Of a stretch of 11,157 bases of DNA, positions 1 through 8,324 are shown piece after piece. Origin of the DNA: an uncultured Clostridium sp. (GTDB lineage: Bacteria; Bacillota_A; Clostridia; TANB77; CAG-508); the NCBI GenBank assembly GCA_948466265.1, contig CAOJZU010000030.1:1-11157 (forward strand), read 5' to 3'. Below the pieces are notes generated by a model. The model made no database searches. It was not told the origin of the DNA and saw only the letters and a program-made list of their open reading frames with translations. A program made the translations under genes and the position numbers. How positions within the stretch are numbered: position 1 is the first letter of the stretch; each line of letters begins with the position of its first letter.

Positions 1-688
1 TGGCAAAAGCAACCTAATAAACTAAATATTCAAGGGGAAATAGAAAATGCTATAGAAAAAATAACAGGCAAATTTTCTGAATTAAATGCATCACGGAAGA
101 ACAGATGCAGGTGTACATAGTCTTCGGACAAGTTGCGAATTTTAAGACAGAAAGTACATTAGAGTTAGAAAGATTGCAAAAAGCTCTAAATGCAAACCTT
201 AAAAAATCAATAGTTATAAAGAAAATAGAAGAAGTTCCAGAAGATTTTCATGCAAGATATAACTGTAAAGAAAAAACATATAGATATGTGATAAATAATA
301 ATGAAGAAGGAAGCAGTATTTTAAGAGCATTAGAATATCATTTTCCTCAAAAACTAGACGTAGGTAAAATGAAAGAAGCTGTAAAATATTTTGAAGGGAC
401 ACATGATTTTAAAGGATTTAAGGCAAGTGGGACAAGCAGTAAAAGTAGTGTAAGAACAATACATAAAGGAAAAGTAGAAAAACAAGGAGACAGGGTAATT
501 ATAGAGCTAACAGGAAATCGGTTTTTTATATAATATGGTCAGAATAATTGCTGGAACTCTTGTGGATGTAGGAATACGGAAAAATAAATCTAAGAGATAT
601 ACCAGAAATAATTGAATCAAAAGACAGACAAAAAGCAGGGAAAACTCTTCCTGCACATGGACTGTATTTGGTAGAAGTGAAATATTAG
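1..688 (+). CDS. truA: tRNA pseudouridine(38-40) synthase TruA, 5'-partial, read through four CGG +1 shifts
   Basis: TruA isomerises uridines 38-40 in the tRNA anticodon arm. The window opens inside the gene at the conserved WQKQPN segment, in frame 1. The signature GRTDAGVH with the catalytic Asp lies at 95-118, and the RNA-binding and dimer half continues through [19 protein letters not shown], and [19 protein letters not shown] to the typical C-terminal GLYLVEVKY before TAG at 686-688. The frame is broken four times, always by one C in front of a Gly codon: CGG at 94-96, 125-127, 519-521 and 577-579. Skipping the four C's leaves 684 nt, exactly 228 codons. Unshifted reading ends within a few codons at each site. 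There is no other stop or indel, so I read it as a functional gene needing +1 decoding rather than a decayed one. The family assignment is certain; the decoding mechanism is inference. Confidence 0.93.
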
Positions 689-765
689 AAAAAATGTAGG
701 ACACAGCTTGCAGTGTCGTTAAATTGGGCAGGATAAAAGATGTAATATGGGGGATTTCTTTAGAG

Positions 766-800
766 AAAGCTCTCATTAATAAAATTTATTGAGCTTTTTT
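766..800 (+). terminator. Rho-independent terminator after truA
   Basis: AAAGCTC (766-772) pairs with GAGCTTT (791-797). An inner AATAA/TTATT pairing (778-782 with 786-790) continues the stem across a bulge, and a six-T run ends at 800. It separates truA from the phosphatase gene. A second short palindrome without a T-run, GACAC/GTGTC at 700-717, lies between the truA stop and this terminator and is of unknown role. Confidence 0.65.
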
Positions 801-821
801 CACTTAATTACATCAAATATA

Positions 822-850
822 TTGATAAATTAAAGAAATTAAGTTAAAAT
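822..850 (+). promoter_or_regulatory. Sigma-A type promoter of the phosphatase gene
   Basis: TTGATA (822-827) and TAAAAT (845-850) are separated by 17 bases. They lie about 30 bases upstream of the start codon at 879 and just downstream of the truA terminator. The Shine-Dalgarno AAGG lies at 868-871. Confidence 0.6.
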
Positions 851-878
851 AAAAACATAGAAGGGATAAGGATTAAAT

Positions 879-1505
879 ATGAGAATTTACTTAATAAGAC
901 ATAGTGAATCTGTAGATGATATAGAAAATTGTTATGGGGGAATTGCAGATTTTGATTTAACTGAAAATGGAAAAGAAAAGGTAGAAGAATGTAAAACAGA
1001 AATAGATAAGCTTGGAATACAAAAAATGTATACAAGCCCATATAAAAGAGCTTATGAAACATCACAAATACTTAATAAAAATATAAAAGCAGAATTAGAA
1101 GTTATAGAAGATATAAGAGAATTAAATTCATATGGTATCTTATCCGGAGTAAATAAAGAGCTAGCTAAGAATATATTTTCTTATATATTCCAAAAGGAAG
1201 AATACAAAAATACTGGATATTATTATGGAAAGACATTTTTAGGAGGAGAGGATATTAAAGAATTTGATAGTAGAGTAAAAAAGGCAATTAATTCTATAAT
1301 AAAAGAAAGTGAAGGATTAGACACAATTGCAATAGTAACACATAGTAATGTACATAAAAGTATATTTAAAAATATATTAAATATAAATAAAGAAATAGAA
1401 AAAATTGACGATGTAGCAATTACAACATTAGATTATGATAATGGTAAATTTAATCTAATTGAAACTAAAGGAATAAAATTTAAAGATACCATTCAAATTT
1501 CATAG
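879..1505 (+). CDS. Histidine phosphatase family protein (phosphoglycerate mutase-like)
   Basis: This is a 208-residue member of the histidine phosphatase superfamily (GpmB/CobC-like branch), which removes phosphate through a phosphohistidine intermediate; the substrate cannot be told from sequence. Visible motifs are LIRHSES with the nucleophile His8, SPYKRAYET with the phosphate-binding Arg57, the putative acid Glu81 in RELNSYG, and the second catalytic His155 in VTHSN. Length fits the family. The start at 879 has AAGG at 868-871 and a promoter at 822-850. Unlike truA and ylbJ beside it, the gene is fully open: none of its Gly codons carries an extra C. Its one CGG string (1145-1147) is only the junction of TCC and GGA codons. 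It is probably monocistronic or weakly linked to the following small gene. Confidence 0.88.
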   Translation: MRIYLIRHSESVDDIENCYGGIADFDLTENGKEKVEECKTEIDKLGIQKMYTSPYKRAYETSQILNKNIKAELEVIEDIRELNSYGILSGVNKELAKNIFSYIFQKEEYKNTGYYYGKTFLGGEDIKEFDSRVKKAINSIIKESEGLDTIAIVTHSNVHKSIFKNILNINKEIEKIDDVAITTLDYDNGKFNLIETKGIKFKDTIQIS

Positions 1506-1568
1506 TAACAAAAGACTTAAATTTCTCATAATATGTATAAAACCATTAGAAAAGGAGAGATACATATT

Positions 1569-1943
1569 ATGGGAAATTTATTATTATTACTATTTGCACT
1601 TCCGATAGCGACAATAATTATTGCAAGCATATTAGAAACAGTCTTAAAAAATCCAATTGCAGTTGCAGCTTTAGCTTTTGCAATATACCTAATTGTAGCA
1701 TTTGCAGTATTTGACGCAAGCTTCCTAATTTATGTAATATTATATACAATACTTGCTTTTGTAGCTGCTGTTATAACAAGAGCAATAATTAATTTGATAA
1801 ATAATAATGATGATGAAGATGGAAACGGGGGAGGATGTGGCTGTGGATGCGGAAATAATAATGCCGTGGTAATCAATAATACAGACGATACTGGCTGTGG
1901 ATGCAATAGAGGATATAGATGTTATAACAGATATTATAGATAA
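1569..1943 (+). CDS. Small membrane protein with Gly/Cys-rich C-terminal tail
   Basis: A protein of 124 residues if started at 1569, where AGGAG (1553-1557) precedes the ATG. An upstream in-frame ATG at 1533 lacks a good ribosome site and would add 12 charged residues. Three hydrophobic segments are visible at roughly residues 2-22, 30-48 and 51-75. A hydrophilic tail follows: NNNDDEDGN, then a Gly/Cys block with CGCGCG at about 90-95, a second TGCGCN at 109-113, and a Tyr/Arg end. The segment FLIYVILYTILAF resembles small DUF2651/YbeF-like membrane proteins, but that link is tentative. The clustered cysteines could bind metal or cross-link; neither is shown. No extra-C sites occur despite many Gly codons (AAC-GGG and TGC-GGA are natural). 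The gene ends one base before the ylbJ stop on the other strand. Confidence 0.72.
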   Translation: MGNLLLLLFALPIATIIIASILETVLKNPIAVAALAFAIYLIVAFAVFDASFLIYVILYTILAFVAAVITRAIINLINNNDDEDGNGGGCGCGCGNNNAVVINNTDDTGCGCNRGYRCYNRYYR

Positions 1944-1944
1944 G

Positions 1945-3019
1945 TTATATATCAAAATTAAAAATTGCAAAATTGCTAACTAATAAATATGTATAAAACC
2001 CTGCAAATAGCCCTTGTAACACTTTACCTATGATATACGGTTTTATTGAAATATCAGATGTTGAAGTTATACTCAAAACCTGAAGCATAATAGAAATTCC
2101 ACCAAAGCCAAGTAAAAATGCAGATACAATTATATTTAAAGAAATAGCTTTAAATGGAATATGAGCAATAACTGATACTCCATTTGTAAGCTCTATAATT
2201 CCAGCAAAAAGTCCACTTGCAAAAGAAGCAGGAATATTTAAAGTATTTAACAAAGGAGAAAATGCAAATTCTAATAACTCAAATATTTTTGAGTTATTTA
2301 GAATAGAAATAATAACACTAAATAAAACAACAAAGCCACCTATCATGAGAATAGTATTTATAGAAGTCATGATACTACTTTGAAGAATAGCCCCTAAATT
2401 ATTAAAATCTGGGGGTAGTTTTTTGCTAATTTTACTTTCAAAATTACTATACTTATTCTTAGTAGCTTTTTTACCCTTCTTCCAAAATCTAAAAATAATT
2501 CCAACAGTCAAAGAAGAAAGAAGATGTGTTAAAAAAAGTAAAAGACCAATTGTAGTATTCCCAAAAAGAGAAATACCGAACAGTACCAATAATAAATAAA
2601 GGACCAGAATTATTGGTAAAAGTTATAAGCCTTTCAGCCTCTTCTTTTGTGCATATTCCATTTTTTCTAAAACTAGTTACAATCTTAGCACCTACTGGGT
2701 ATCCGACTTATAATACCCATAATAAGAGGAAAGGCTCCTTCTCCTGGGACATTAAAGAGTGGTCTCATAATTTTTCCGAAGTTTATTACCCAAATAAGCT
2801 ATTATATTAGTACAGCTAAGTAATTCACATGCAATAAAAAATGGCAAAAGAGCAGGAACAACAGAAGATGCCCAAAGATAAATTCCATCTTTTGAAGCTG
2901 TTAGATTATCTCTAGAAAATAAAATTAATCCGTATTGCAAATAAAACAAAAATAATTGTAACAGCATTTTTTCTCAAATGTATAAATATAAAATTAGTTC
3001 TAACTTTTTTCTTCATCAT
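1945..3019 (-). CDS. ylbJ: Sporulation membrane protein YlbJ/SpoVV, read through four CGG +1 shifts
   Basis: YlbJ (SpoVV) is a polytopic mother-cell membrane protein needed for heat-resistant spores; in Bacillus it is implicated in moving dipicolinic acid toward the forespore. The minus strand encodes about 356 residues (B. subtilis has about 408), with conserved WASSVVPALLPFF near residue 49, GIISGYPVGAK near 101, TNNSGPLFIIGTVG near 134 and a long hydrophobic C-terminal half ending at TAA (1947-1945). The frame changes four times, each at CGG read on the minus strand: 2932-2930, 2778-2776, 2705-2703 and 2578-2576 (Gly 30, 81, 105, 147). Total length 1075 minus 4 is 357 codons. The start MMKKKVRTNF at 3019 appears only when the first shift is applied. 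An in-frame ATG at 3040 is an alternative. Neither start has a strong Shine-Dalgarno site, so the exact start is uncertain. Confidence 0.88.
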
Positions 3020-3080
3020 AACATTATTATATGAAAACATATCCCAAATAGAATTTAAAATATAAATATGCAATATGTCC

Positions 3081-3173
3081 GCCAAGCTACCTCTTGGAAC
3101 AACGTTTTATTTGTTTGTCTGCGTTCACATACGTTCACTACGCAAAAAATAAAAGTTTTCCAAGACGCATGGC
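3081..3173. repeat. Imperfect inverted repeat, about 93 nt, in the ylbJ/ATPase divergent spacer
   Basis: Nested pairing arms: GCCA (3081-3084) with TGGC (3170-3173), CTTGGAA (3093-3099) with TTCCAAG (3158-3164), AAC (3101-3103) with GTT (3155-3157), TTTTATTT (3105-3112) with AAATAAAA (3147-3154), and TGCG (3120-3123) with CGCA (3141-3144). The apical part holds a direct repeat, GTTCAC, at 3123-3128 and 3133-3138. The block is visibly richer in G/C than its surroundings. It could be a MITE-like or intergenic repeat, or a structured leader RNA for either flanking gene; the window shows only one copy. Apart from this block, the spacer 3020-3266 shows no gene and no convincing promoter. Confidence 0.6.
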
Positions 3174-3266
3174 TACTAGATATCAATTTACAAAAAATAA
3201 TCATAATACCATAACTTGTCTCATATGATATAACAAAATCTAACAAAGGAGAGAGGAGAAATACAT

Positions 3267-5908
3267 ATGGAACATACAATTTCTAAAGAAGAACTAAGGA
3301 AAACCCTAAAAAGTAACTTTGAAAGAGGGATAAAGGAAGGAGAAGCAGAAGCAAGGCTTGAGGTTTATGGAAAAAATATATTAAGTCAGAAAAAGAAAAA
3401 GAGTATATTTATAAAATTTATACAGCAGTTTAACGATTTCATGATAATAATTTTAATAATTGCTGCTTTAATTTCTGCTGTTATGGCAAAAATAGATGGG
3501 ACAGGAGATTATATTGAATCTATTATAATAATTGCAGTAGTTGTATTAAATGCGATTATGGGACTAGTTCAAGAGAGTAAGGCAGAGAAATCTTTAGAAG
3601 CACTAAAGAAAATGTCAGCACCAAGCGCAAAAGTTATAAGAGACCGGAGAGATAAAAGAGATAAAAGGAGAAGATGTTGTACCAGGGGATATAATAATGC
3701 TTGAGGCTGGAAACTATGTACCAGCAGATTGTAGATTGATAGAGAGCTTTAATTTGAAAATAGACGAATCAGCATTGACACGGAGAGACTTATCCAGTAC
3801 TAAAAGACGATAAAGCAATACTAAATATAGATGCAAATCAAGGAGATATAATAAATATGGCATTTGCAACAACAATGATTACAAATGGACATGCAAAAGC
3901 CATAGTTACAAAAACGGGAATGGAAACAAAAGTAGGTGCAATAGCGAAAGCGATAACAGAAGATGAAGCACCACAAACCCCAATACAAAGAAAACTAGAA
4001 GATGTACGGAAAAAGTTTAGGCACAGTTTGTTTAATCATATGCGGATTAATATTTTTAATTGGAATATTTAAACATATATCTGCAAAAGAGATGTTTATG
4101 ACGTCAGTAGGACTTGCAGTTGCAGCAATACCAGAAGGACTTCCTGCAATTGTAACAATAATGCTATCAATTGGTGTAACAAAAATGGCAAAGAAAAATG
4201 CAATAATTAGAAAGCTTGCAGCAGTTGAAACATTAGGAAGTAGTAGCATAATTTGTTCAGATAAAACGGGAACATTAACACAAAATAAAATGCAAGTTGT
4301 AGAAGTATTTGGAGATACAGAATTTACTATTTCACTTGGAACAATGTGTACGGACAGTACAGTTTTAAGTTCAGGAGAAATCACAGGAGACCCTACAGAA
4401 AATGCAATAGTAAGTAAAGCTCTAAGTTTAGGAATAAACAAGGAAAATTTATATAAAGATATGGAAAGAATAGGCGAAATACCTTTTGATTCTGATAGAA
4501 AGCTTATGACGACAATTCACAAAGTGCGGAGATAAATATAGAATTATTACAAAAGGTGCAGTAGATGTATTATTAAATAGATGTGTAAAAATTTATAAAG
4601 ATGGAGAAATAAGAAATCTAGAAAATAGGGATAAAGAAATTATATTAAGTAAGAATTCTGACATGGCAGATAAAGCACTAAGAGTAATAGCTGTTTGCTA
4701 TGTAGATAAAGAAGAACTGCCACAAAAAATAGATGAGGGATTAGAAAGAGACCTAATATTTGTACGGATTAACTCGGAATGATAGATCCTCCAAGAGAAG
4801 GTGTAAAAAAAGCTATAAGAGACTGCAAGAATGCAGGAATAAAAACAGTAATGATTACAGGAGACCATATACAAACAGCAAAAGCAATAGCAAAAGAACT
4901 TCGGAATTCTGACTAGAAATAGTCTTGCAGTTACAGGAAAAGAACTAGATAAAATTCCACAAAACATTTTAGAAAAAGATATTATGAAATACAGTGTATT
5001 TGCAAGAGTTTCGCCAGAACATAAAGTTAGAATTGTAAAGGCATTTAGAAGTACACGGAAAAGTAGTTGCTATGACTGGAGACCGGAGTAAACGATGCAC
5101 CTGCTTTAAAAAATGCAGATATTCGGTATATCAATGGGATTAAATCGGAACTGATGTTGCAAAAAATGCATCAGATATGATACTTGCAGATGATAACTTC
5201 GTAACAATAGTAGAAGCTGTAAAGCAAGGAAGAAGTATTTATGAAAATATTAGGAAAGCAATACATTTCTTAATAGCAACAAATATTGGGGAGATTGTAA
5301 CAATATTTGCAGGGCTGCTTTTAGGTATGAACTCACCATTACTTGCAATACAACTTTTGTGGATAAATCTAGTTACAGACTCAATTCCTGCAATAGCTTT
5401 AGGTTTAGAGCCAGAAGACAGAGATATTATGAATAGAAAGCCGAAAGATGCAAGAAAAGGAATATTTGCAGATGGATTATGGGGAAAAATCATTGTGGAA
5501 GGTACAATGTTAGGAGTACTTACTTTACTTATATTTAGTTTTGGAAGCAAATTTTATGGATTGGAAATTCGGAAGAACTATGGCATTTGTGACATTAGGA
5601 TTAATTGAAATGGTACATAGTTTTAATGTAAGAAGTGATGAGTCTATTTTTAAATGTGGAATATTTAAAAATAAATATCTATGCCTTGCATTTGTAATTC
5701 GGACTAATGGCGCAAGTACGGAATAGTATTTATTCCATGTATTAGAAATATATTTAGCTTAAGTTCACTAAATACAGTGCAATGGTTAATAGTTATAGCG
5801 ACATCTATTTCTCCGATTATTATAATGGAACTTCAGAAAAAACTAAATGAAGTATTGTTTGGAAAAACTGTATATGAATATAAAAATGCAGAGGTTAATC
5901 AAGTATAA
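3267..5908 (+). CDS. SERCA-like Ca2+-transporting P-type ATPase, read through fourteen CGG +1 shifts
   Basis: A P2A-type ATPase exporting Ca2+ (YloB/LMCA1 class). Skipping 14 extra C's turns 2642 nt into 2628 nt, an 875-residue protein of normal family length. In order: N-terminal cation-ATPase region, M1-M2 (about 52-100), actuator TGE loop (171-173), M4 PEGLP (288-292), phosphorylation DKTGTLT with Asp331, nucleotide-binding domain, TGDGVNDAP (601-609), M5 ATNIGE, M6 WINLVTD, and four C-terminal helices. Glu289, Asn669/Glu672 and Asn697/Asp701 match SERCA Ca2+ ligands. CGG sites begin at 3645, 3781, 4007, 4527, 4765, 4775, 4902, 5056, 5084, 5124, 5146, 5570, 5700 and 5719. By my count they supply 14 of 65 glycines, including those of TGE and GDGVND. 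AGGAG at 3254-3258 sets the start. There are no stops or other indels in the restored frame. Confidence 0.93.
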
Positions 5909-5931
5909 AAGTATTTAATTTTGTGCTTACG

Positions 5932-5958
5932 GGAGGTTATATAACCTCCTTATTTTTT
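5932..5958 (+). terminator. Rho-independent terminator after the Ca2+ ATPase
   Basis: A perfect palindrome, GGAGGTTAT/ATAACCTCC (5932-5949), is followed by a T-rich tract to 5958. It starts 23 bases after the ATPase stop. Confidence 0.88.
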
Positions 5959-5971
5959 TAAAAAAATTGTA

Positions 5972-6000
5972 TTGATTTCTAAATATACATATAGTAAAAT
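5972..6000 (+). promoter_or_regulatory. Sigma-A type promoter of the coiled-coil/amidase operon
   Basis: TTGATT (5972-5977), 17 bases, then TAAAAT (5995-6000), just behind the ATPase terminator. The Shine-Dalgarno AGAGGAG at 6022-6028 is nine bases before the ATG at 6038. Confidence 0.6.
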
Positions 6001-6037
6001 ATAATAATAACATTATCTTTAAGAGGAGAAAAAAGAA

Positions 6038-8324
6038 ATGTCAGATAAAACAAAAGATATAGAAGAAAAATTAGAATATTTGAATTTAGATTTAAACAAT
6101 ATACCAGAAATACTATTAAAAAATATAGAAACAGAAATTAATCCAGCAAGAAGCTATGAAGAAAAAAAATACAAAGTATATAAATATGTTCCAATAAGCA
6201 AAATAAAAATATTACTTACAAGAGCCAATAGGCTAAACACTTTGCAGGAAAAAGCAAAAAAGGCATCTCCATTATATGCATATCTTGAACCAGAGCGGAG
6301 AAGAAGGAATTCTTAATCATACAATATTTTTAAAAATGCTTAATGATATGAACATAGGAAAAATTAAAGAAATTGAAGAAGAACAAAGAAAACTAGAAAA
6401 TTATATTCCTTTTAAAGTAAAATATGATGAAAACTATTTATGGCAAATATATTATTCAGAATATACAAAGACATATTATATGTTAGCACCAATAGAAGAT
6501 TTGGACTGCTCATGCCTATTCTACTTAATAAGAGAACAGATAAAATATGCGAAAACTGGAATTGACAAGAGTATATTTGTTCCAATAAGCCATTTAGATT
6601 ATTCAAGAAGGTATTTTACAAAATCACAAATAGAAGATATAGAAAAATATATATGGCAATTTACAAAAAATTGGCCACTTTTATACGAAGTATATGACAA
6701 AGAAGAAAATGTGAGTTTTCAAATAGTTCGGTGAGACAATTGTATATGAAAAAGTAAATAGTATATATAAAATAAGTATAAATAGTGATGAAGAAGGGAC
6801 AAAATTTTATAAACTTATAAAAGCATTATTTATATTAAATATAGAATTTCCAAACAGATATAATTTTGATGTAAGAATTGCAGAAAATCGGAGGATTAGA
6901 GTTTATATATACAGAAAACCAAATTACAAAAAATATAGACTATGATAGTTTGGTAAAATTTATAAAAGAGGAATTTCTAAAAAGTAAATTAGAATGCGAC
7001 AAGCAAAAAGAACAAGTGTTTATTCTTTGCGATGAACTAGAAAAGCTAAGATTAACCCAACAAGAAAAAGAAAGAGAATATCAAATGAGACAAAAGCAGG
7101 TAACAACATATTTGCAATGTAAAAAGAGTTTTTTTGGGAAAATTAGATATTACTTTAAAGGTAAGAAGAAGGTAAAGCAAAAAGAAGAAGAAAGTATATT
7201 TTCAGATATATTACAAAAAAGAGAAGATGAAGAAGAAAGTGTAATTTATGATAACAAAGAATACTATACATTAGAAGATTTAGTAGATATTACAAAAGTG
7301 TTAGAAAGAACAGAGGTGCAAATAAAGAATACAAATCAGGATATAAAGGCATTAAAGGCTTCAATAGAAAGATTAACAAAGAAGATAGAAAATGCAAAAA
7401 GTTATATAGATGAAATAGAAGAACATAAAAAGAGTATTTTTGAATTTTGGAAGTTTGTAGGTGAAGATAAGGCTCTGCGGACTAAATGAACCAGAAATCA
7501 TACAACAAGAAACAAAATCAAGTACAAGAAATATAGAAAAAACATTTGACTACGAAGAAGACATAGAGGAACTTGGGAAAAAACTAGATAAGAAAAATAG
7601 AGAAAACTTTTCAAAAGAAGAAAGAGACAGTTTATATATTACAGATGCAGACATACTAGAAGATATAAATGAACTGAGAAGTGGAGAAAATAGAGATTTT
7701 ACATGCCATATAGAGAAAATAAAACAGGAAGCTTTGAAAGAAGAAGTTCTATTTTCATCTGAAAATTTTGATATATTTGGTGGAATGACAGAGGACAAGA
7801 CAAAGATAAATGTTTTAGGAAACACAAAACATAGAGAAATTAAAAAAAGTAAATTTAGAATACTTGATATAAATAAAGAAACAAAAAATGAACAATATAT
7901 AGAAACTTTAAAAAATGTAATGTCATATATAGAAAGTGCAGTAGAAAAATCAGAAGTTGATATAAAGTTAAATGTGTTTTTTGCAAGCATAGGAGCATTA
8001 AATAATCAAAAATATAGCATATTATATATAAACCCAAAAAATGCATTAGACACAATAAAAGATCAAGATAAAATAAATCTATATAATATAAAATTAACAG
8101 AAAACACAAAAGCAGTAGCTTTAACAAACATAATTTATTATGACAATAATAATATCACATTGCCACTTGGAATGAATGTAACAGATAAAGTATTAGTAGA
8201 TATGTCTAAATTAAAGTTAGAACCAAAGAAACAAAAGTTATTTAGAATAAATCAAGAAGTAAATGATATAGAAGTAAAGACAAAAATTATTTGTGTCTAT
8301 GAGTATGTAGCCATGGAGGAATAA
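6038..8324 (+). CDS. Unrecognised 760-residue coiled-coil protein, read through four CGG +1 shifts
   Basis: I do not recognise this family. With four extra C's skipped (CGG at 6296-6298, 6729-6731, 6889-6891 and 7478-7480), 2287 nt become 2283 nt, exactly 761 codons. No signal peptide or membrane helix is seen, so the protein is probably cytoplasmic. The first 280 residues are mixed and aromatic-rich (YLWQIYYSEYTKTYY; YIWQFTKNWPLLYEVYD). About 320-470 is a highly charged Lys/Glu/Gln region with heptad-like spacing, likely coiled coil, split by a basic FFGKIRYYFKGKKK patch. A second acidic linker follows, then a C-terminal domain of about 160 residues with beta-strand-like stretches (KYSILYINP, TKAVALTNIIYY). 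The stop overlaps the amidase ATG by one base (TAATG), so the two are translationally coupled and probably act together, perhaps in envelope or spore-wall remodelling; that role is inference only. Confidence 0.75.

Noticed and set aside
1145..1147. CGG strings that resemble shift sites at 1145, 4043, 4351, 8968 and 8986
   Set aside because: They span normal codon junctions (TCC-GGA, TGC-GGA, ACG-GAC, GCG-GAA) in the correct frame; CGG is never in the A site as a codon there.
1530..2000. Direct repeat AATATGTATAAAACC near 1530 and 1986
   Set aside because: Only 15 AT-rich bases, with one copy inside ylbJ coding sequence; most likely chance.
3072..3079. Sigma-E-like -35 (GACATATT on the minus strand) upstream of ylbJ
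   Set aside because: It fits the -35 consensus fairly well, but no acceptable -10 (CATACAAT-like) follows at the right spacing.
3055..3279. Minus-strand 74-residue ORF over the ylbJ/ATPase spacer
   Set aside because: It has no ribosome site, lies across the inverted repeat and overlaps the ATPase start; it is better explained as spacer.
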